Positions 1 to 10,475 of a stretch of DNA of 54,712 nucleotides are shown here, in pieces (the stretch's first letter is position 1; every line of letters starts with the position of its first letter). Below the pieces are notes generated by a model. That model was not told where the DNA came from, ran no database searches, and saw only the letters and a program-made list of their open reading frames with translations. A program made the translations under genes and the position numbers. The DNA is from Viridibacillus arenosi (GTDB lineage Bacteria; Bacillota; Bacilli; Bacillales_A; Planococcaceae): the NCBI RefSeq assembly GCF_001955655.1, contig NZ_MSPW01000017.1, positions 1 through 54,712 of the forward strand. The letters run 5' to 3'.

Positions 1-32
1 TCGTCCTGAGCCAGGATCAAACTCTCCATAAA
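1..32 (-). rRNA. 16S rRNA, first ~32 nt only (runs off the left edge)
   Basis: The reverse complement of the first bases reads GGAGAGTTTGATCCTGGCTC, the universally conserved 5' end of bacterial 16S rRNA (the 27F primer region). The 5' end is placed by analogy to the Bacillus TTTAT(C)GGAGAG start. The rest of the gene lies outside the window. It is the first gene of an rRNA operon read leftward, downstream of lysS. Confidence 0.95.
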
Positions 33-201
33 AGTAGTTTGAAAGCTCATTAGCTTTGCTAGCGTATCATCCGAAGATGATATCTATTTTTTGTTTTGAC
101 CCACCAACAGAGTTGATGTTCAAAAACATTTATTGATTAACGTCTTGCATGTTCAGTTTTCAAGGTTCATTTTGTTTGCCACTTCGTTAGCGACATTCAA
201 T
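33..201 (-). promoter_or_regulatory. rRNA operon leader (transcribed, non-coding)
   Basis: The stretch lies between the proximal rRNA promoter and the 16S 5' end. It contains, on the minus strand, the block CCTTGAAAACTGAACA (about 152-167), a sequence type common around Bacillales rRNA processing and spacer regions. A small hairpin ATCATC-TTCG-GATGAT lies near 67-80. No ORF with a ribosome binding site is visible. Its role as antitermination/RNase III processing leader is inferred from position. Confidence 0.6.
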
Positions 202-230
202 ATTATATCAGGATAACTTTTCGTTGTCAA
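202..230 (-). promoter_or_regulatory. rRNA promoter P2 (sigma-A)
   Basis: On the minus strand a perfect -35 TTGACA (225-230) is followed by a 17-nt spacer and a perfect -10 TATAAT (202-207). It sits ~170 nt upstream of the 16S 5' end and is preceded by an A/T-rich UP-element-like tract. This is a consensus-strength promoter, as expected for rRNA. Confidence 0.85.
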
Positions 231-259
231 CAACTTTTTTAAGTTATTTTCAAACCGTT
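225..259. repeat. 35-bp direct repeat, copy 1 (rRNA promoter module)
   Basis: This block, beginning TGTCAACAAC and ending CAAACCGTT on the plus strand, recurs without mismatch at 326-360. It covers the -35 hexamer and the A/T-rich upstream tract of promoter P2, so the tandem rRNA promoters look like a local duplication. Confidence 0.9.
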
Positions 260-302
260 GTTTCAAACTTGTTATCATTGCTTGTTTATCAGCAACTTTT
301 AT

Positions 303-331
303 ATCTTATCAAATTCACTACTCAGTGTCAA
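303..331 (-). promoter_or_regulatory. rRNA promoter P1 (sigma-A)
   Basis: The minus strand shows TTGACA (326-331), a 17-nt spacer and TAAGAT (303-308). It lies 101 bp upstream of P2 and shares with it a 35-bp block that includes the -35 element and upstream A/T tract. A weaker third candidate (TTGCAT 410-415, 17 nt, TATATT 387-392) lies further upstream. Confidence 0.8.
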
Positions 332-360
332 CAACTTTTTTAAGTTATTTTCAAACCGTT
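326..360. repeat. 35-bp direct repeat, copy 2 (rRNA promoter module)
   Basis: Exact second copy of 225-259, offset by 101 bp. It carries the -35 element and upstream A/T tract of promoter P1. The sequences between the copies, including the two -10 regions, have diverged. Confidence 0.9.
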
Positions 361-545
361 TTGTTAGCTAAATTAGCAACTCAATTAATATACCACTATA
401 TTAATTCTAATGCAACATCTTTTTTCAAAAAAGTAAACTTATATATAAGTTAATATTAGATGCTTTCAAAAATAGCTTGTCTTCTATTGTAATGAACTTC
501 TTAGTAATTTTCAAACAAAAAGCTAACCACTCTAATAGAACGTAA

Positions 546-579
546 ACAAAAAAGACTCTAGCATTAACTAGAGTCTTTT
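546..579 (-). terminator. Rho-independent terminator after lysS
   Basis: The minus strand has a stem AAAGACTCTA/TAGAGTCTTT with an 8-nt loop followed by a T-run. It ends about 20 nt after the lysS stop and closes the dusB/lysS end of the operon before the rRNA promoters. Confidence 0.9.
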
Positions 580-599
580 CTATAAGAAAACCTTAGTAT

Positions 600-2096
<1,497 letters not shown>

Positions 2097-2212
2097 TCAT
2101 TTTTTGTTCCGCTATGCAGTCCATAATGTACTTATTGTACACAATTTTGCTTAACGATTCACGTCTTTATCATCATTTACTAGTAAATACTTCATAATCC
2201 ATTAGCTCCTAA

Positions 2213-2242
2213 AGAAAAAAGCCGTCACTTCAAAGGCGACGA
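2213..2242 (-). terminator. Terminator after dusB
   Basis: On the minus strand GTCGTCGCC...GTGACGGC forms a stem with G-U pairs, followed directly by TTTTTT, 13 nt beyond the dusB stop. It separates the folate-dusB operon from lysS, which may use its own promoter or readthrough. Confidence 0.8.
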
Positions 2243-2254
2243 CTCGGAGTTCCA

Positions 2255-3283
2255 TTAAATAATATGGATAGCTTTTTCTGCTGCTTCTCGTTCTTCAAAT
2301 TCTTCTACTAAGGTATTCAGTAATACTCTTAATTCTAACGCTGTCTCAGTTTGGTTAATAGCATTACGTGCCTTACCATTACCGCGAATGCCTTTTAAGT
2401 ACCACGAAGCATGTTTACGCATTTCACGAACCGCTACAACTTCTCCCTTTAAGGCCATTAGGCGTTCAAAATGAAGAAGACAAACATTGATTTTCTCACG
2501 AACACTTGGTTCATCAATTAATTTACCTGATTTCAAATATTCCACTGTACGGTATATCATCCAAGGGTTACCCAGTGCTGCACGACCGATCATAACGCCA
2601 TCTACCCCAGTTTGTTCAATCATACGTTTCGCATCTTGAGGTGTTTCTACATCTCCATTTCCGATAACAGGAATGTTGACGTTCTCTTTTACTTGACGAA
2701 TAATATCCCAATTTGCATGACCTTCATACATTTGAACACGTGTACGACCGTGGACAGCAACTGCAGATGCTCCAGCACGTTCTACTGCTTTGGCATTATC
2801 GACTGCAAAGACATGCTCGTCATCCCACCCAATACGCATTTTCACGCTGACTGGTTTTTTCACATTATCTACTACTGCCGCTACCATTTCATATACTTTA
2901 TTTGGATCTAGAAGCAATTTAGCCCCTGCTTCACATTTGATAATTTTATTTACTGGGCACCCCATATTGATGTCGATAATATCCGCCGTTGTATTTTGGT
3001 CTACATATTTAGCTGCTTCTACAAGCGTTTTTTTATCGCCACCAAATATTTGTAACGAAAGTGGGTTTTCACGTTCATCGATATAAAGCATACTCATTGT
3101 TTTATCATTACGATGAACAATCCCTTTATCTGAAATCATTTCTGCATATACTAAACCCGCTCCAAATTCTTTTACTGTTAGACGGAAAGCCGAATTACAA
3201 ATACCTGCCATCGGCGCAAGTACTACTCGGTTATCCATAACAATGTCGCCGATTTTGAACGGGTTGTCATTTGTTAATGTCAT
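2255..3283 (-). CDS. dusB: tRNA-dihydrouridine synthase B
   Basis: FMN-dependent enzyme reducing uridine to dihydrouridine in tRNA. The 342-residue protein is a TIM barrel with [13 protein letters not shown] near residue 22. The catalytic-loop Cys109 lies in NMGCPVNKI, and the phosphate-binding IGNGDV and [13 protein letters not shown] motifs follow. The ATG at 3283 has GGAGG 9 nt upstream. It lies downstream of the xre-like gene in the same order as B. subtilis yacF, at the end of the folate cluster. A fully canonical member. Confidence 0.95.
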   Translation of the reverse strand: MTLTNDNPFKIGDIVMDNRVVLAPMAGICNSAFRLTVKEFGAGLVYAEMISDKGIVHRNDKTMSMLYIDERENPLSLQIFGGDKKTLVEAAKYVDQNTTADIIDINMGCPVNKIIKCEAGAKLLLDPNKVYEMVAAVVDNVKKPVSVKMRIGWDDEHVFAVDNAKAVERAGASAVAVHGRTRVQMYEGHANWDIIRQVKENVNIPVIGNGDVETPQDAKRMIEQTGVDGVMIGRAALGNPWMIYRTVEYLKSGKLIDEPSVREKINVCLLHFERLMALKGEVVAVREMRKHASWYLKGIRGNGKARNAINQTETALELRVLLNTLVEEFEEREAAEKAIHII

Positions 3284-3312
3284 ACTCTGTTTCCTCCATA
3301 TATGGTTGGTGC

Positions 3313-3519
3313 TTATTCTCTACCTTTTAATTCGTCCATTTTTATATCAAGCGCTGTCGCTATGATTTGTAACTGTTCTTCTGTTGGCAAACGATCCCCA
3401 CGTTCAATTTTACCTAAAATTGAAGTAGACATACCAACTTTTTTCGCAAATTCGACCTGCTGAATTCTTTTTAGTTTTCGAAATGCACGAATTCTTCTAC
3501 CCCAGCGATCGTTTTCCAT
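3313..3519 (-). CDS. yazB: Small Xre-family helix-turn-helix protein (YazB-like)
   Basis: A 68-residue protein that is essentially one HTH_3/Xre DNA-binding domain: [20 protein letters not shown] is the first half, then [16 protein letters not shown] as recognition helix region. It has no effector domain. It overlaps the 3' end of folK by about 49 nt in another frame, so translation is probably coupled. B. subtilis has the equivalent yazB at this place between folK and dusB. The target is unknown; control of the surrounding folate genes is only a guess. Confidence 0.85.
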   Translation of the reverse strand: MENDRWGRRIRAFRKLKRIQQVEFAKKVGMSTSILGKIERGDRLPTEEQLQIIATALDIKMDELKGRE

Positions 3520-3992
3520 TGTCGTACGCCTTCTTTCCCAACACTAGATAGCATTGATTGCAACGCTTCGTTTGTTTTAGGATAAATGAGATCTGGAGCG
3601 ATTTCCAATAATGGTACTAGAACAAAAGCACGTTCATGCATTCTAGGATGCGGAACAATTAGTGTCTTTGTTTGAATATTGTCGTGATTATAAAGCAAAA
3701 TGTCAAGGTCTATCGTTCTTGGACCCCAACGAATTACGCGCACACGCTTTAACTCATTCTCAATCGCTTGGCACAATTCAAGTGTTTTTTCCGGATTCAA
3801 CGAAGTACGAATTTGCACAACTATATTAAGGAATGCATCTTGGTCTATAAAACCAACAGGATCAGTCTCATATACAGAAGACACCGCAACAACTTCCACT
3901 TCTGGATGTTCAGTTAGTAACTTGACTGCATGTCGCAAAGTTTGCAATCGCTCGCCTATATTTGAACCTAGCGAAATAAAAACTTCGTTCAT
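3471..3992 (-). CDS. folK: Hydroxymethyl-dihydropterin pyrophosphokinase
   Basis: Transfers pyrophosphate from ATP to 6-hydroxymethyl-7,8-dihydropterin, the step before FolP. The 173-residue sequence opens with FISLGSNIGERLQ and carries the HPPK signature WGPRTIDLDILL at residues 89-100 with its Mg-binding aspartates. The start overlaps the folB stop by 4 nt (ATGA), giving coupled translation. The 3' end overlaps the xre-like gene. Confidence 0.96.
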   Translation of the reverse strand: MNEVFISLGSNIGERLQTLRHAVKLLTEHPEVEVVAVSSVYETDPVGFIDQDAFLNIVVQIRTSLNPEKTLELCQAIENELKRVRVIRWGPRTIDLDILLYNHDNIQTKTLIVPHPRMHERAFVLVPLLEIAPDLIYPKTNEALQSMLSSVGKEGVRQWKTIAGVEEFVHFEN

Positions 3993-4357
3993 TTAAACTC
4001 ACCTCTTGTCAATTCAACAGATACTTCCCGGTAATGACCTGGAATCGGCGGGTCAGGTTTAATCATTTCTACACGTAACCCTTTTACTCGTCCCTCATAT
4101 GTAGACAGAATACGAGTCGCTATTTGCTCTGCAACAGCTTCGATTAATTTGTAAGGTTCGCCTTCAACAATTTCTTTGCAAATCATATACACTTCCGCGT
4201 AATTCACTGTATATTCAAGCTCATCTGTCTCACCAGCTTGATGTAAATCTACCGCCAGTGATATCGATACCCTAAAACGCTGACCAATAGCAGTTTCGGC
4301 AGCTAATACACCATGATAGCCATAAAACTCCATATCTTTTACATGGATATAATCCAT
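3989..4357 (-). CDS. folB: Dihydroneopterin aldolase
   Basis: Converts 7,8-dihydroneopterin to 6-hydroxymethyl-dihydropterin and glycolaldehyde. The 122-residue product has the FolB pattern DYIHVKDMEFYGYHGVLAAE, with the active-site Tyr/Glu region, and the C-terminal VRVEMIKPDPP-like stretch. The ATG at 4357 is preferred (GGAG 8 nt upstream); an in-frame GTG at 4366 gives three extra residues. The gene is separated by 50 nt from folP and overlaps folK by 4 nt. Confidence 0.95.
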   Translation of the reverse strand: MDYIHVKDMEFYGYHGVLAAETAIGQRFRVSISLAVDLHQAGETDELEYTVNYAEVYMICKEIVEGEPYKLIEAVAEQIATRILSTYEGRVKGLRVEMIKPDPPIPGHYREVSVELTRGEFK

Positions 4358-4407
4358 TATTAACACTCCACTTCATCATTAAAAATATTATTTCAAGATA
4401 AATCTTA

Positions 4408-5259
4408 TCATTCTACATTTGGTTGTTTACCTAATAAGACATCCATCATCCGTGTCATACGAGCGATTTCCTTAACATCATGTACACGTACCATATGGCA
4501 ACCTTTATCGATTCCGAAGCAGACTGTAGCACCTGTACCTTCCACCCGTTCTGTCACTGGGAGGTCTAAGATATTACCAATCATTCTTTTGCGAGACGTT
4601 GCAAGTAATACAGGATAACCCATTTCTACCAATTGCGGCAAAGCCTGCATCATCAATACATTTTCATGATGTGATTTCGCAAATCCAATCCCCGGGTCTA
4701 ACCAGATGTGTGCATCAGGTACCCCAGCAGCTTTGGCTATTTGCAAACTCTTTTCTAAATCAGCTTTTGCTACCTCCCAGAAATTTGCCCCGTATTCTTC
4801 ATTGTCGCGGTTATGCATTAAAATAATTGGCACATTTAATTCTGCAGCCACACTAGCAATTTCAGGATCGTACTTAGCTCCCCAAATATCGTTAATTATA
4901 TGTGCACCTGCTAAAACAGCTTGTCTTGCTACTTCCGCTTTATATGTATCGATTGAGATCAATACATTTACCTCTTTACGAAGCTCTTTAATAATAGGTA
5001 TAACACGAGCTAATTCTTCTTCGACTGAGATTTGAGTATGCCCAGGGCGAGTTGATTCGCCTCCGATGTCAATAACCTTCGCACCATCTGTGACCATTTG
5101 CTTTGCTTGAGCAACTGCTGATTCTATATCGTTATATTTTCCGCCATCTGAAAAAGAGTCTGGCGTTACATTTAATATACCCATCACAAACGTCTCTTTA
5201 TGGAAGTCGAGTATATGCCCATCGATAGTTAGTGGTATTGCGTAATTGTCTAGGTTCAT
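4408..5259 (-). CDS. folP: Dihydropteroate synthase
   Basis: Condenses hydroxymethyl-dihydropterin pyrophosphate with p-aminobenzoate; the sulfonamide target. The 283-residue TIM-barrel protein has both DHPS signatures, GILNVTPDSFSDGG (near residue 27) and IGGESTRPG. Near the C terminus are SRKRMIG (sulfa-binding loop) and RVHDV. The start is ATG 5259 with AAAGGA 8 nt upstream; a TTG one codon earlier is possible. It overlaps the pabC stop, so it belongs to the pab operon. Confidence 0.97.
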   Translation of the reverse strand: MNLDNYAIPLTIDGHILDFHKETFVMGILNVTPDSFSDGGKYNDIESAVAQAKQMVTDGAKVIDIGGESTRPGHTQISVEEELARVIPIIKELRKEVNVLISIDTYKAEVARQAVLAGAHIINDIWGAKYDPEIASVAAELNVPIILMHNRDNEEYGANFWEVAKADLEKSLQIAKAAGVPDAHIWLDPGIGFAKSHHENVLMMQALPQLVEMGYPVLLATSRKRMIGNILDLPVTERVEGTGATVCFGIDKGCHMVRVHDVKEIARMTRMMDVLLGKQPNVE

Positions 5260-6095
5260 CAAGGTCTTCCTTTCGCATCATTTATGCTTTTAACATACTG
5301 CTCGTGTAGAGCTTTGTAAACCGGCCCGTTATTTCCTAGGAAATTTTTCCCTTGCAAAGAGCGGATTGGGATAAGTTCTTGGACGGACGTTGTTATAAAG
5401 CACTCGTCCGCTTGTTCTAGCTGCTCTCGAGTAAAGAACCCTTCTATAACCGTTATTTGTTGCATCACTTGCCCGCGCGTAATACCTGGTAAAATACCAG
5501 TTTCAATAGAAGGAGTATATACCTTACCATTCGTCACCCAAAAAATATTTGACGTTATACCTTCCGCTACAAAACCTTCTTCATTCACGAAAAACCCTTC
5601 CAAATCAGCTAAAGACGGTACTTCAAATCGAGCTAATACATTATTCGCATAGTGATGCGATTTATGGCGGATTGATTGCTCAGGCGTATTACGTTCTGTA
5701 TTCAACCATACCGCGGATTTCTCTTGCCCTCTTACCATCCTAGGCAAAGATTTACGAAATACAATAACGGTTGGTTCAGTATAACTTGTTGGCTTTAATC
5801 CAATATCATGTGCACCTGCCGATACATTCAATCGAAAATAACCATCTTCTCCATCACAACGTTTATCCAACTCACGAATAACTGCTAACAATTCATCAAA
5901 GCTATAAGGCAATACGATATGATAATCATCTAATGCTCGTTGCAACCTTTTACAGTGATCTTCCCAGAGAAATACGTCTCCTTCATAGGTACGAAATGTT
6001 TCAAAGAAGCCTAATCCATACAAAAAGCCGTGATCAAATGGCGAAATCCTTAAATCCTCACTCTGTACATACTCTCCGTTCATCCAACACCACAT
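5259..6095 (-). CDS. pabC: 4-amino-4-deoxychorismate lyase
   Basis: PLP-dependent fold type IV enzyme releasing pyruvate from aminodeoxychorismate to give p-aminobenzoate. The 278-residue protein has the family motifs YGLGFFETFRTY (N-terminal), the RHKSHHYANN segment with the expected PLP lysine, and the GFVAEGITSNIFWV and GILPGITR PLP-phosphate region. The start overlaps the pabA stop by one base (TAATG), showing tight coupling. B. subtilis has the same pabB-pabA-pabC order. Confidence 0.94.
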   Translation of the reverse strand: MWCWMNGEYVQSEDLRISPFDHGFLYGLGFFETFRTYEGDVFLWEDHCKRLQRALDDYHIVLPYSFDELLAVIRELDKRCDGEDGYFRLNVSAGAHDIGLKPTSYTEPTVIVFRKSLPRMVRGQEKSAVWLNTERNTPEQSIRHKSHHYANNVLARFEVPSLADLEGFFVNEEGFVAEGITSNIFWVTNGKVYTPSIETGILPGITRGQVMQQITVIEGFFTREQLEQADECFITTSVQELIPIRSLQGKNFLGNNGPVYKALHEQYVKSINDAKGRP

Positions 6096-6688
6096 TAATT
6101 ACCACTTCCTTCAGTAACCTCACAATAGCACTCGATAAAGTTTTGCAATATCTTCTTACCTTCCTCTGTCATAATTGACTCCGGATGGTACTGAACACCT
6201 TCAACCGGATAATCCTTATGACGAATCCCCATAATTTCACCTTCTGCTGTCGACGAAGTAATTTCAAGGCACTCAGGTAAAGTCTCACGTTCAACAATTA
6301 GTGAATGATAACGCGTTGCTTGAAATGGATTTGGTAGCCCTCTATTTACACCTTTACTATCATGCTGTACAGGTGATGTTTTACCATGCATTAAACGTTC
6401 TGCACGAATAACTTTTCCACCAAATACTTGCGCAATTGCTTGATGCCCTAGACAGACACCAAAAATTGGAATGCTCCCTGCAAAATGAGCAATGATTTCT
6501 AGACTTCTACCGGCTTCATTCGGACTACAAGGCCCTGGTGAGATAACAATCATAACAGGCGCAAGCTTTGCAATCTCCTGCACTGTTAGCTCATCATTTC
6601 TTTTCACAATAAGCTCTTGTCCAAATTCACCAAAATATTGCACGAGATTATAGGTAAATGAATCATAGTTATCAATCATTAAAATCAT
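6095..6688 (-). CDS. pabA: Aminodeoxychorismate/anthranilate synthase glutamine amidotransferase subunit
   Basis: Class I glutamine amidotransferase supplying ammonia to PabB. The 197-residue sequence has the oxyanion motif [11 protein letters not shown], the nucleophile Cys79 in [11 protein letters not shown] and the catalytic HPES near the C terminus. In B. subtilis the equivalent protein also serves tryptophan synthesis (TrpG) and is controlled by TRAP. Here no run of (G/U)AG repeats is visible over the start, so TRAP control is not supported. It overlaps pabB by 4 nt. Confidence 0.95.
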   Translation of the reverse strand: MILMIDNYDSFTYNLVQYFGEFGQELIVKRNDELTVQEIAKLAPVMIVISPGPCSPNEAGRSLEIIAHFAGSIPIFGVCLGHQAIAQVFGGKVIRAERLMHGKTSPVQHDSKGVNRGLPNPFQATRYHSLIVERETLPECLEITSSTAEGEIMGIRHKDYPVEGVQYHPESIMTEEGKKILQNFIECYCEVTEGSGN

Positions 6689-8100
6689 ACGTTACACTCC
6701 TCCGCCATTGCCTTCGCTTGCCATAAAGCTTTTGCCTTGTTTAGAGATTCAATATATTCATTAGTAGGAATAGAATCAATCACAATACCCGCACCCGCTT
6801 GTATATACGCCATCTCTTCTTTAATAAAAGCTGTACGGATAACGATATTCAGTTCTAAATCACCGTTGTATCCTAGCCAACCTATCGACCCTGTGTATAA
6901 CCCCCGACGAACTGTTTCAAGTTCCTCAATAATTTCCATCGTTCGAATTTTTGGTGCACCTGTAATTGTGCCGCCAGGGAAAAGCGCTCTTACTACATCT
7001 GCATTTGAACAATTTTCATCTACAATGCCCCTTACATTCGAAACAATGTGCATAACATGCGAATATCTCTCAATCACCATAAACTCATTCACTTCAACGG
7101 TTCCATATTTTGAGACACGACCTAAATCATTACGCTCTAGATCAACGAGCATAACATGTTCAGCGCGTTCCTTTTCATTATCAATTAATTCCTGTGCCAA
7201 TCGTTCATCTTCAACGATATCTTTCCCTCTCGGACGAGTTCCTGCTATCGGCCGAGTTGAAAGCTCCTGCCCTTTTTTCTTCACAAGTAATTCAGGAGAA
7301 CCTGAAACAACAGCAAACTCAGGGGATTGGATAAATGCCATATACGGAGAAGGATTAAACGAACGTAGCGCCTCATACATTTGCATAGGTTCTGCACCAA
7401 GCTCTTTTGCTTGTCTAACGGACAGATTCACTTGGAATACATCACCTTGCGCAATATAGTTTTGCACTTTACGGACAGCCTCTTCAAAAACATCAACCGA
7501 TAGAGACACTTGTAATTTTGTTACATCATGCACAACATCAGTAGCCGCACCCTCCGCAAATTTTTGTGATTTTAGCCCCTTCTCCCCTGCCAGTTGCCAA
7601 TCGCGTTCACGTTTCGCAAGGTCAACATCGCTAGAAGAAAGCTTCATCAAATGAACTTGTTCCTCCGCTACATCATATACCGCCCATTCATCGAATAGAT
7701 AAAAATACAAATCTGGTATCTGCAGATCATCCTCCGCTAGGTTTGGCAGGTTCTCAATTTTTCGTGCATAGTCGTATGAGATAAATCCTGCTGCACCACC
7801 TTGGAAATCAGGGAAATCCACATTAACAGGCAATTTATATTCATCTATTAAAGCTTCCAATAAATGTAGCGATTCTCCTACTCGTGTTTCCTCTTGTCCA
7901 TCACGCCAGGAAATCAGTAAGCCGTCATCAGTCGAACGTACTACAGCCATCGGGTTCCATCCTGCCACTGACTGCTGACCGCCGCGGCCACTTTCTAATA
8001 ACAAATGATATTTTTCATCTTTTACAAGTTCCTTAAACGCATAAAAGAACGACTGCTTGTCCATCGAAAAAGATGGGTAGTTGATTAATGATAAGCTCAA
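6685..8100 (-). CDS. pabB: Aminodeoxychorismate synthase component I
   Basis: Converts chorismate to 4-amino-4-deoxychorismate using ammonia from PabA. The 471-residue protein has the N-terminal [13 protein letters not shown] motif. The chorismate-binding domain carries [31 protein letters not shown] and QAGAGIV. The TTG at 8100 is chosen because GGAGG lies 8 nt upstream; a longer in-frame TTG at 8115 overlaps that site. It is the first gene of the pab-fol operon. Length agrees with B. subtilis PabB (470). Confidence 0.95.
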   Translation of the reverse strand: MSLSLINYPSFSMDKQSFFYAFKELVKDEKYHLLLESGRGGQQSVAGWNPMAVVRSTDDGLLISWRDGQEETRVGESLHLLEALIDEYKLPVNVDFPDFQGGAAGFISYDYARKIENLPNLAEDDLQIPDLYFYLFDEWAVYDVAEEQVHLMKLSSSDVDLAKRERDWQLAGEKGLKSQKFAEGAATDVVHDVTKLQVSLSVDVFEEAVRKVQNYIAQGDVFQVNLSVRQAKELGAEPMQMYEALRSFNPSPYMAFIQSPEFAVVSGSPELLVKKKGQELSTRPIAGTRPRGKDIVEDERLAQELIDNEKERAEHVMLVDLERNDLGRVSKYGTVEVNEFMVIERYSHVMHIVSNVRGIVDENCSNADVVRALFPGGTITGAPKIRTMEIIEELETVRRGLYTGSIGWLGYNGDLELNIVIRTAFIKEEMAYIQAGAGIVIDSIPTNEYIESLNKAKALWQAKAMAEECNV

Positions 8101-8231
8101 GAAATCTTCCTCCAATTAATTAAATCTATATTTTAACTTCACAAATTTCACTTTATAAATTACACCAACATCTAACAGTATATGAAAATGAAAGTCAGAG
8201 AGCAAAGTTCTAGAGAAAATATAAACAAAAA

Positions 8232-8260
8232 TAAAAAAACGGGGCACGAATATGCCCCGC
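8232..8260 (-). terminator. Terminator after cysK
   Basis: Minus-strand stem CGGGGCA/TGCCCCG with a 6-nt loop followed by TTTTTTT, about 20 nt past the cysK stop. It insulates the folate operon from cysK. Confidence 0.92.
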
Positions 8261-8281
8261 TTAGAAGTTAATGAAGTTGAA

Positions 8282-9211
8282 TTAGTCGTCAAAATGGTAA
8301 AGAGGCGTACTTAAGTATCGTTCTCCATTCGATGGAAGAATCGCTAAAACGTTTCTACCTTTACCAAGACGTTTGGCTGTTTCAATTGCCGCGAAAATAG
8401 CTGCACCAGATGAAATACCACCTAATACTCCTTCTTCTTTAGCAATTTTACGTGCTGTATCAAATGCAGCGTCATTTTCCACAGGGAAGATCGAAGTATA
8501 GATTTCAGTATTCAACACTTTCGGAACAAAACCTGCTCCGATCCCTTGTATTTTATGAGGTCCCGGTTGTGCCCCAGCTAAAACTTGAGAATCTTTTGGT
8601 TCTACTGCGATAATTTCAATTTCAGGATATTTTTCTTTTAATACTTCCCCTACACCTGTAATTGTACCACCAGTACCAACTCCAGCAATAAACGCATCAA
8701 GATTTAAGCCATCAAATGCTTCAACTATTTCTGGACCAGTTGTTACACGGTGAACTTCAGCGTTTGAAGGGTTTTCAAATTGTTGAGGAACAAACCAACC
8801 ATTTTGTTCAGAAAGCTCATTCGCCTTTGCAATTGCACCTTTCATCCCTTCAGCGCCAGGTGTTAAAACAAGATCCGCTCCGTAAGCACGTAGTAAATTG
8901 CGACGTTCCATACTCATTGTATCAGGCATTACTAACACTGCTTTATATCCCTTAGCAGCCGCTACCATTGCAAGACCAATACCAGTATTACCACTTGTCG
9001 GCTCAATTAATGTGCTTCCTTCTTTTAACTTACCAGCTTTTTCAGCAGCTTCAATCATCGCTAAAGCAATACGGTCTTTAACACTGCTGCCCGGGTTAAA
9101 GTATTCTAGTTTTACGTAAACATTACCGTCATTTGGTCCTGTTACATTATTCAATTTCACGATTGGCGTTTTACCAATTAAATCTGTTACTGAATTAACT
9201 AATCTACTCAT
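8282..9211 (-). CDS. cysK: Cysteine synthase (O-acetylserine sulfhydrylase)
   Basis: PLP enzyme making L-cysteine from O-acetylserine and sulfide. The 309-residue sequence has the PLP lysine in SSVKDRIA (Lys45), the substrate loop [12 protein letters not shown], the phosphate-binding [10 protein letters not shown] and the C-terminal SSGAA. It stands as a single-gene unit, with its own promoter overlapped by a palindrome upstream and a terminator downstream. The peptidyl-prolyl isomerase gene yacD found upstream of cysK in B. subtilis is absent. Confidence 0.97.
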   Translation of the reverse strand: MSRLVNSVTDLIGKTPIVKLNNVTGPNDGNVYVKLEYFNPGSSVKDRIALAMIEAAEKAGKLKEGSTLIEPTSGNTGIGLAMVAAAKGYKAVLVMPDTMSMERRNLLRAYGADLVLTPGAEGMKGAIAKANELSEQNGWFVPQQFENPSNAEVHRVTTGPEIVEAFDGLNLDAFIAGVGTGGTITGVGEVLKEKYPEIEIIAVEPKDSQVLAGAQPGPHKIQGIGAGFVPKVLNTEIYTSIFPVENDAAFDTARKIAKEEGVLGGISSGAAIFAAIETAKRLGKGRNVLAILPSNGERYLSTPLYHFDD

Positions 9212-9242
9212 CTTTTACTCACTCCTAATTCCTAGTAATTTT

Positions 9243-9276
9243 ATAGGTTTTAAATTATCTTAATTTTACAACCTAT
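9243..9276. promoter_or_regulatory. Imperfect palindrome over the cysK promoter (candidate operator)
   Basis: ATAGGTTTTAAATTA and TAATTTTACAACCTAT form an inverted repeat of about 15 bp per arm around a 3-bp centre, covering the cysK -10 region. A second smaller palindrome AACCTATTGGTT (9270-9281) overlaps its edge. A repressor operator is likely from position. In B. subtilis cysK is controlled by CymR, so CymR is the first candidate, but a consensus match was not verified. Confidence 0.55.
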
Positions 9277-9292
9277 TGGTTACGTTTGTCAA
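9263..9292 (-). promoter_or_regulatory. cysK promoter (sigma-A)
   Basis: Minus-strand TTGACA (9287-9292), 18-nt spacer and TAAAAT (9263-9268), ~50 nt upstream of the cysK ATG. The -10 lies inside the palindrome at 9243-9276. Confidence 0.7.
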
Positions 9293-9410
9293 ATGAAAAA
9301 CTATTTACTCTACTAAAAATGCAAACTATATTCCTAAGCAACAAATCCCACCCAATAAACCCTAAAGATTATTCCTTGTAGACGTGTATATTCATTCCAC
9401 TCATGTAAAA

Positions 9411-9451
9411 TAAAAAAGACTACTCTACAATTAGTATGTGCAGAGTAGTCT
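9411..9451 (-). terminator. Terminator downstream of hslO
   Basis: Minus-strand stem GACTACTCT/AGAGTAGTC with a 15-nt loop then TTTTTT, about 125 nt past the hslO stop. It occupies the gap where B. subtilis has yacD. The rest of 9293-9575 shows no ORF with a ribosome binding site. Confidence 0.85.
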
Positions 9452-9575
9452 AGATATCATTATTTTATAAGTCTTTGTCATGTATCAATATGTCTTCACA
9501 ATATAAACATTTAGGCATTTAATTAAGATACAGACTAACTTAAATTACATTCTTCAGAATAGATTTACTATCATT

Positions 9576-10457
9576 TTAAGAATTAATTTCTGTTATGAAT
9601 CCTTCTAATTCTTCTTTTGAGTATTGGTACTTTTCTTGACAGAAGTGACAATGAGCTTCTGCTTTTCCATCTTCTTCAATCATATCACGTATTTCTTTTT
9701 CACCTAAGCTAAGGATAGCTGCGCCAAAACGTTCTTTTGAACAGCTACATTCAAATTTCACTGGCATTGTATCTAGCATTTGAACATTATCTTCACCTAG
9801 TACAGCTTTTAAGATTTCTTCAGGAGTGAACCCTTTTTGAATCATTTTAGAAACCGGTTCGATTTTCGATAATTGATTTTCAATTTGAGTAATCGTTTCA
9901 TCATCTACACCAGGTAGCAGTTGTATGATAAATCCACCAGCCGCCAGGATAGAATCATCTGTATTTACCAACACACCAAGACCTACTGATGAAGGTACCT
10001 GTTCAGATGTAGCAAAATAATATGTGAAATCTTCTGCAATTTCCCCAGAAACAATCGGCACTTGTCCAGAGAAGAAGTCACGTAAACCTAAGTCTTTCAC
10101 AACTGTTAATGCACCCTCAGTACCAACAGCTCGGCGTACATCTAGTTTTCCTTGAGGATTCAAATCAAATTCTACATGCGGATTTGTAACATAACCACGA
10201 ACTTCACCTTGTGCATTCGCGTCTACGATCATCGAACCAATTGGTCCATTACCTTCAACTTTAACAGTGATTTTATCTTCACCTTTTAACATAGCACCCA
10301 TCATCACTGATGCAGTCATTGTACGACCAAGTGCCGCAGAAGTTGTTGGCCAAGTATCATGACGACGTTGTGCTTCCCCAACCGTTTCAGTTGTACTCAC
10401 AGCAAATGCACGCACACTATTATTAAACCCTAACGCTCTTACTAAATAATCTCCCAC
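9576..10457 (-). CDS. hslO: Hsp33 redox-regulated chaperone
   Basis: Holdase chaperone activated by oxidative stress. The 293-residue protein has the Hsp33 N-terminal fold (ARGLGF-like [14 protein letters not shown], then [16 protein letters not shown]). The C-terminal zinc redox switch is intact: CSC near residue 237 and CHFC near 270. The GTG start at 10457 has AGAGG 9 nt upstream. It lies 18 nt downstream of coaX, likely co-transcribed. Confidence 0.95.
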   Translation of the reverse strand: MGDYLVRALGFNNSVRAFAVSTTETVGEAQRRHDTWPTTSAALGRTMTASVMMGAMLKGEDKITVKVEGNGPIGSMIVDANAQGEVRGYVTNPHVEFDLNPQGKLDVRRAVGTEGALTVVKDLGLRDFFSGQVPIVSGEIAEDFTYYFATSEQVPSSVGLGVLVNTDDSILAAGGFIIQLLPGVDDETITQIENQLSKIEPVSKMIQKGFTPEEILKAVLGEDNVQMLDTMPVKFECSCSKERFGAAILSLGEKEIRDMIEEDGKAEAHCHFCQEKYQYSKEELEGFITEINS

Positions 10458-10475
10458 TCTTATATTCCTCTTTTC

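Noticed and set aside
436-451. 16-bp perfect palindrome AACTTATATATAAGTT upstream of the rRNA promoters
   Set aside because: Pure A/T-dominated palindrome in very A/T-rich DNA; expected by chance and not next to a promoter box.
6660-6760. TRAP (MtrB) binding site before pabA, as in B. subtilis trpG
   Set aside because: Only two adjacent GAG triplets are present; no spaced series of (G/U)AG repeats.
6737-7459. 240-codon plus-strand open frame antisense to pabB
   Set aside because: No ribosome binding site; serine/isoleucine-rich composition typical of the reverse complement of a conserved gene; pabB covers it fully.
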